Source of the DNA: Trichopria drosophilae
Lineage: Eukaryota > Arthropoda > Insecta > Hymenoptera > Diapriidae
Length of the DNA: 64,000 nucleotides
NCBI GenBank assembly: GCA_030407085.1
Contig: CM059582.1
Location: forward strand, 155,210,501-155,274,500
Reading direction: 5' to 3'
Part shown: piece after piece, positions 61,601 to 64,000 of the stretch
Layout: every line of letters starts with the position of its first letter
How positions within the stretch are numbered: the stretch's first letter is position 1
Translations under genes and position numbers: made by a program
Notes under the pieces: model-generated
Told to the model about the DNA's origin: nothing
The model's input: the letters and a program-made list of their open reading frames with translations, nothing else
The model's database searches: none

Positions 61601-63407
61601 TTTAAATTACTTGTAAAAATACTTGATTTTTTAAAATTATGTAGTCTTTATGAGAATGTAACTAAAAATTGAACTACCAAAAATTTAACTAAAGAATATA
61701 AATACATTCTATTAAAATGTATCTCGACAAAATTTTATATAAAAAAATTATATATTTATATTTATATTTTGTTCCGTAGTCATTGCATTTATTTACTAAA
61801 TAAGTACCTACAATTTCGAGTTCCATATCGCATCAATATATTATTTTATGAATTTCATTCCGCTATTTTTAAAATACCATGGAATCTATGTACGCTGAAA
61901 AAATATATTCAGTATAATTTACAAAAAGTTCCGTAAGTAATGATAGGAATTTTTATAAAGTTTGTTGGAAGAATTACAAACTAAAAGGCCTTTGATATAG
62001 TTGCTTGGAAATTCCGTACAACTGAAAGAAATACACTTCGTAAAACTATGTATAATTTTTAGCGTAGAATCATTAAATTATGAGTTATAAAGAAATTGTG
62101 ATCTGCTAGAAATGTTGTTCATCATGATAAATCACTTTTATATGTATTAAAATCGACGATTGCAATTACCTTCGCCCAAATTTGAAAATCTATACGCATC
62201 AGAAACTAATCTTGAAACTCGTAAGGTGGGTTGAATATCTCCTCTAGGACGGAGTAAACTCCATTTCAACGGCATATCATAGTCATTTATTAAACCCATC
62301 TGCAATAACGTAAAAATGTTACAAATAATTATGATATAATGTAATCACTGATATAAGTACTACTTGCACATTAGACACTCTGAACCAAAATCTGTTACTG
62401 ATGTTTGGTATACGAAAAGTATACAGTTACCATAATTATTTCTTTGTTTAATAGATGAAGAATAAATAAAAAGAGCTAGTAATAATTCTAAGTCGAATAT
62501 CGTCAATAGTAAATATGTGGTCTAATGAGTATAATAAGTTTAATTGGTAAACCAATCATTCTTTTTAATCAATGACCAATATATAAAATCACACATACCA
62601 AACGCCTTGTGCCATCATTATCCTTGTATTCCACAGCAACTGCATCATTTGGAATATCATGAAGGGCTTTCATTTCCAATTTGGACATTACCTATCGCAA
62701 GCCAATACAAAATTAGCGTAAATAGAATAATAAAAGTTAGTCACTTCAATGATTTTTTATAATTTTGCATACGATTTTTTATAATCAATGTATCTTTCGA
62801 TTCAAAAAGTCTCTCAATATAATATTTATATCGATGGGACATGCGATACAGCATAACAATACTCACGTCAGGAATAATTTTATAACCAACTCCACGTGCT
62901 TTTTGGCTATCACTATAAGCTGCCATAATGGGAGTATTGGAGCCCATTAAAACATGATCGTCTTCTTCGAAGTATAAAGAGAAGTTTTTGCCAAATGCAT
63001 AGAAAAGCATTTCATGATTACTTCCTGGTTGCAGATCTCTCTTATGCCTGTGTTCGGAGTAATGTACAGGTACATCAATCGTTTCTGTAAAAATATATCG
63101 TTGATTTGATTTTCTGTAACTATATTTTTCAGTGATTTAAATGTTAACACAGAGAATAAACATTTTGTAAAATTACGAACATGTTTATTGTCTTTTGTAA
63201 ATTAAATAAATTTATATAAATTTGCAAGTACCAATTATCTCGTCACTCTGAAATTGGTGTTCCTGAAAAATTAAATACGAATTTTGCATAAATAAAATAG
63301 GTAAAGTAATATTTTCTGAAATGTAATGTAATCATTTTGAACTTCCTTACCGGAGTGGAATTTATAAAGGGCAGTATGCCAATGCACAGACACACGAAGC
63401 GAATCAT
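58677..63407 (-). CDS. Secreted reprolysin-type zinc metalloproteinase (venom metalloproteinase-like), complete
   Basis: Fourteen minus-strand exons: 63407-63351, 63262-63232, 63084-62867, 62691-62599, 62299-62170, 61497-61365, 61283-61154, 60785-60655, 60575-60535, 60402-60297, 60154-59993, 59930-59804, 59718-59617, 58856-58677 (stop TAA). Phases join to 1641 bases, 546 residues. Order: signal peptide (MIRFVCLCIGILPF), propeptide to about residue 205 without any cysteine, catalytic domain starting near VYPEILVLLDYL, zinc site HELGH at 352-356, Met-turn IMGYS near 382, then a cysteine-rich domain with a CDGRVCRW block of the ADAMTS/ADAM17 cysteine-rich type, and a Pro/Asn/Trp-rich tail. The family (M12B) cleaves extracellular proteins; in parasitoid wasps relatives occur in venom, but most insects also have non-venom copies. 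The third zinc ligand position is Asp (HELGHLFGAYD), not His. The exon 60785-60655 uses a weak donor (GTTCGT). Confidence 0.9.
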
Positions 63408-63584
63408 CTTAGACTTGAAGAAATTCTAGAATTCAAAATGAAGTCAGAAAACATCGAAACAATGTACGACTGTAATAATCAAGTTTAATTTAAATAAGAA
63501 CATTTTAAAAGTTTTAAATAATTCTGAATGTAAAAAGTAGAAAATTGTATTAATATTTGTATTTGCTACGAGCTTTGAACTTAC

Positions 63585-63640
63585 CTCGTTTACGAAGATG
63601 TTTGGTGCTTCTCCTCAAAAAACCATGAATTTATATATGA
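63585..63640 (-). promoter_or_regulatory. Candidate promoter and non-coding first exon of the metalloproteinase
   Basis: On the minus strand TATATAA lies at about 63638-63632. A donor AACGAG|GTAAGT lies at 63585/63584, so a very short 5'UTR exon would start some 30 bases after the TATA. A matching acceptor, GAATTCTAG, ends at 63426, 18 bases before the ATG at 63407. No transcript evidence. Confidence 0.35.
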
Positions 63641-64000
63641 AAATATTTTATCATTCAACCTCCTTGGCATAATTTCATGTGGAAACCCCTTCTCTTTATA
63701 TTACAATTCTGTATATGTGTTCCAATTATTCGCATAGTAGATAATAATTAACCTTAAAATTATTTGTATGTTGTTGATTACATATAACTAATGTCTACGT
63801 TAACATTCTAGGGCTGTGATAAAATTATTGAATCATAAATGAATCACTGCCCATTGACTAGAAACGCAGGTTATTTCCAACACTATATGGATTAATAATA
63901 AATAACTTCATTATTTTTAAATGTGTCGTCTCATTATACTCGATCTTTCTAAAAAATTATGAATTAGGCTATTCTTAATTAAACTATACTTCTTTCGGAA
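63641..64000. other. Upstream flank, nothing recognised
   Basis: AT-rich 5' flank of the metalloproteinase gene; no exon or repeat boundary seen. Confidence 0.4.

Overview
This is a strongly AT-rich eukaryotic window with small exons, large introns and GT-AG splice sites. The proteins are insect-like. A reprolysin-type secreted metalloproteinase of the kind called 'venom metalloproteinase-like' suggests Hymenoptera, but that is inference. No rRNA, tRNA, CRISPR or bacterial-style operon was recognised. Most of the listed open reading frames are chance frames. The real genes had to be read exon by exon from splice sites and protein family motifs.

Three protein genes are supported. (1) Positions 5738-28991, plus strand: the B56 regulatory subunit of protein phosphatase 2A, epsilon/widerborst type. 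Seven coding exons give the C-terminal ~435 residues; the N-terminal exon or exons lie outside the window or were not found. A possible 3'UTR exon starts at 41373. (2) Positions 55962-51338, minus strand: a complete six-exon mitochondrial carrier (SLC25 family, SLC25A45-like, 297 aa). (3) Positions 63407-58677, minus strand: a complete fourteen-exon secreted zinc metalloproteinase (546 aa) with signal peptide, propeptide, catalytic domain and C-terminal cysteine-rich domain. Genes 2 and 3 are head-to-tail; gene 1 points towards them. Nothing suggests that the three work together.

The rest is introns and intergenic DNA with many mobile elements. A group of TTAA-flanked elements, several starting CCC as piggyBac-like MITEs do, lies at 3221, 14519, 18677, 19423, 21575, 24289, 36085 and 46440; two of them share one TTAA. 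A fold-back element with ~560 bp inverted repeats encloses a 171-codon ORF (34117-35869). There are smaller MITEs at 6739, 12200, 13122, 31870, 40588, 45739 and 49111. Fragments of a DIRS-like reverse transcriptase (37691), a non-LTR retrotransposon (55080) and a Crypton-like tyrosine recombinase (45618-45052) are also present.

The most unusual signal is a set of four GC-richer islands (1735-1955, 6095-6470, 44385-46115, 48608-49075). They are built from many copies of a short word in direct and inverted orientation, forming hairpins. Each island has its own version of the word (GCGTAAAAT, GCGGAAAT/GCGGGAAAA, GCGCAAAAT, TGCGTAAAGT), and three share the start CTAGGGCGnAAA. One island pair brackets the tyrosine-recombinase remnant, so these may be the termini of a poorly described recombinase element and its non-autonomous relatives.
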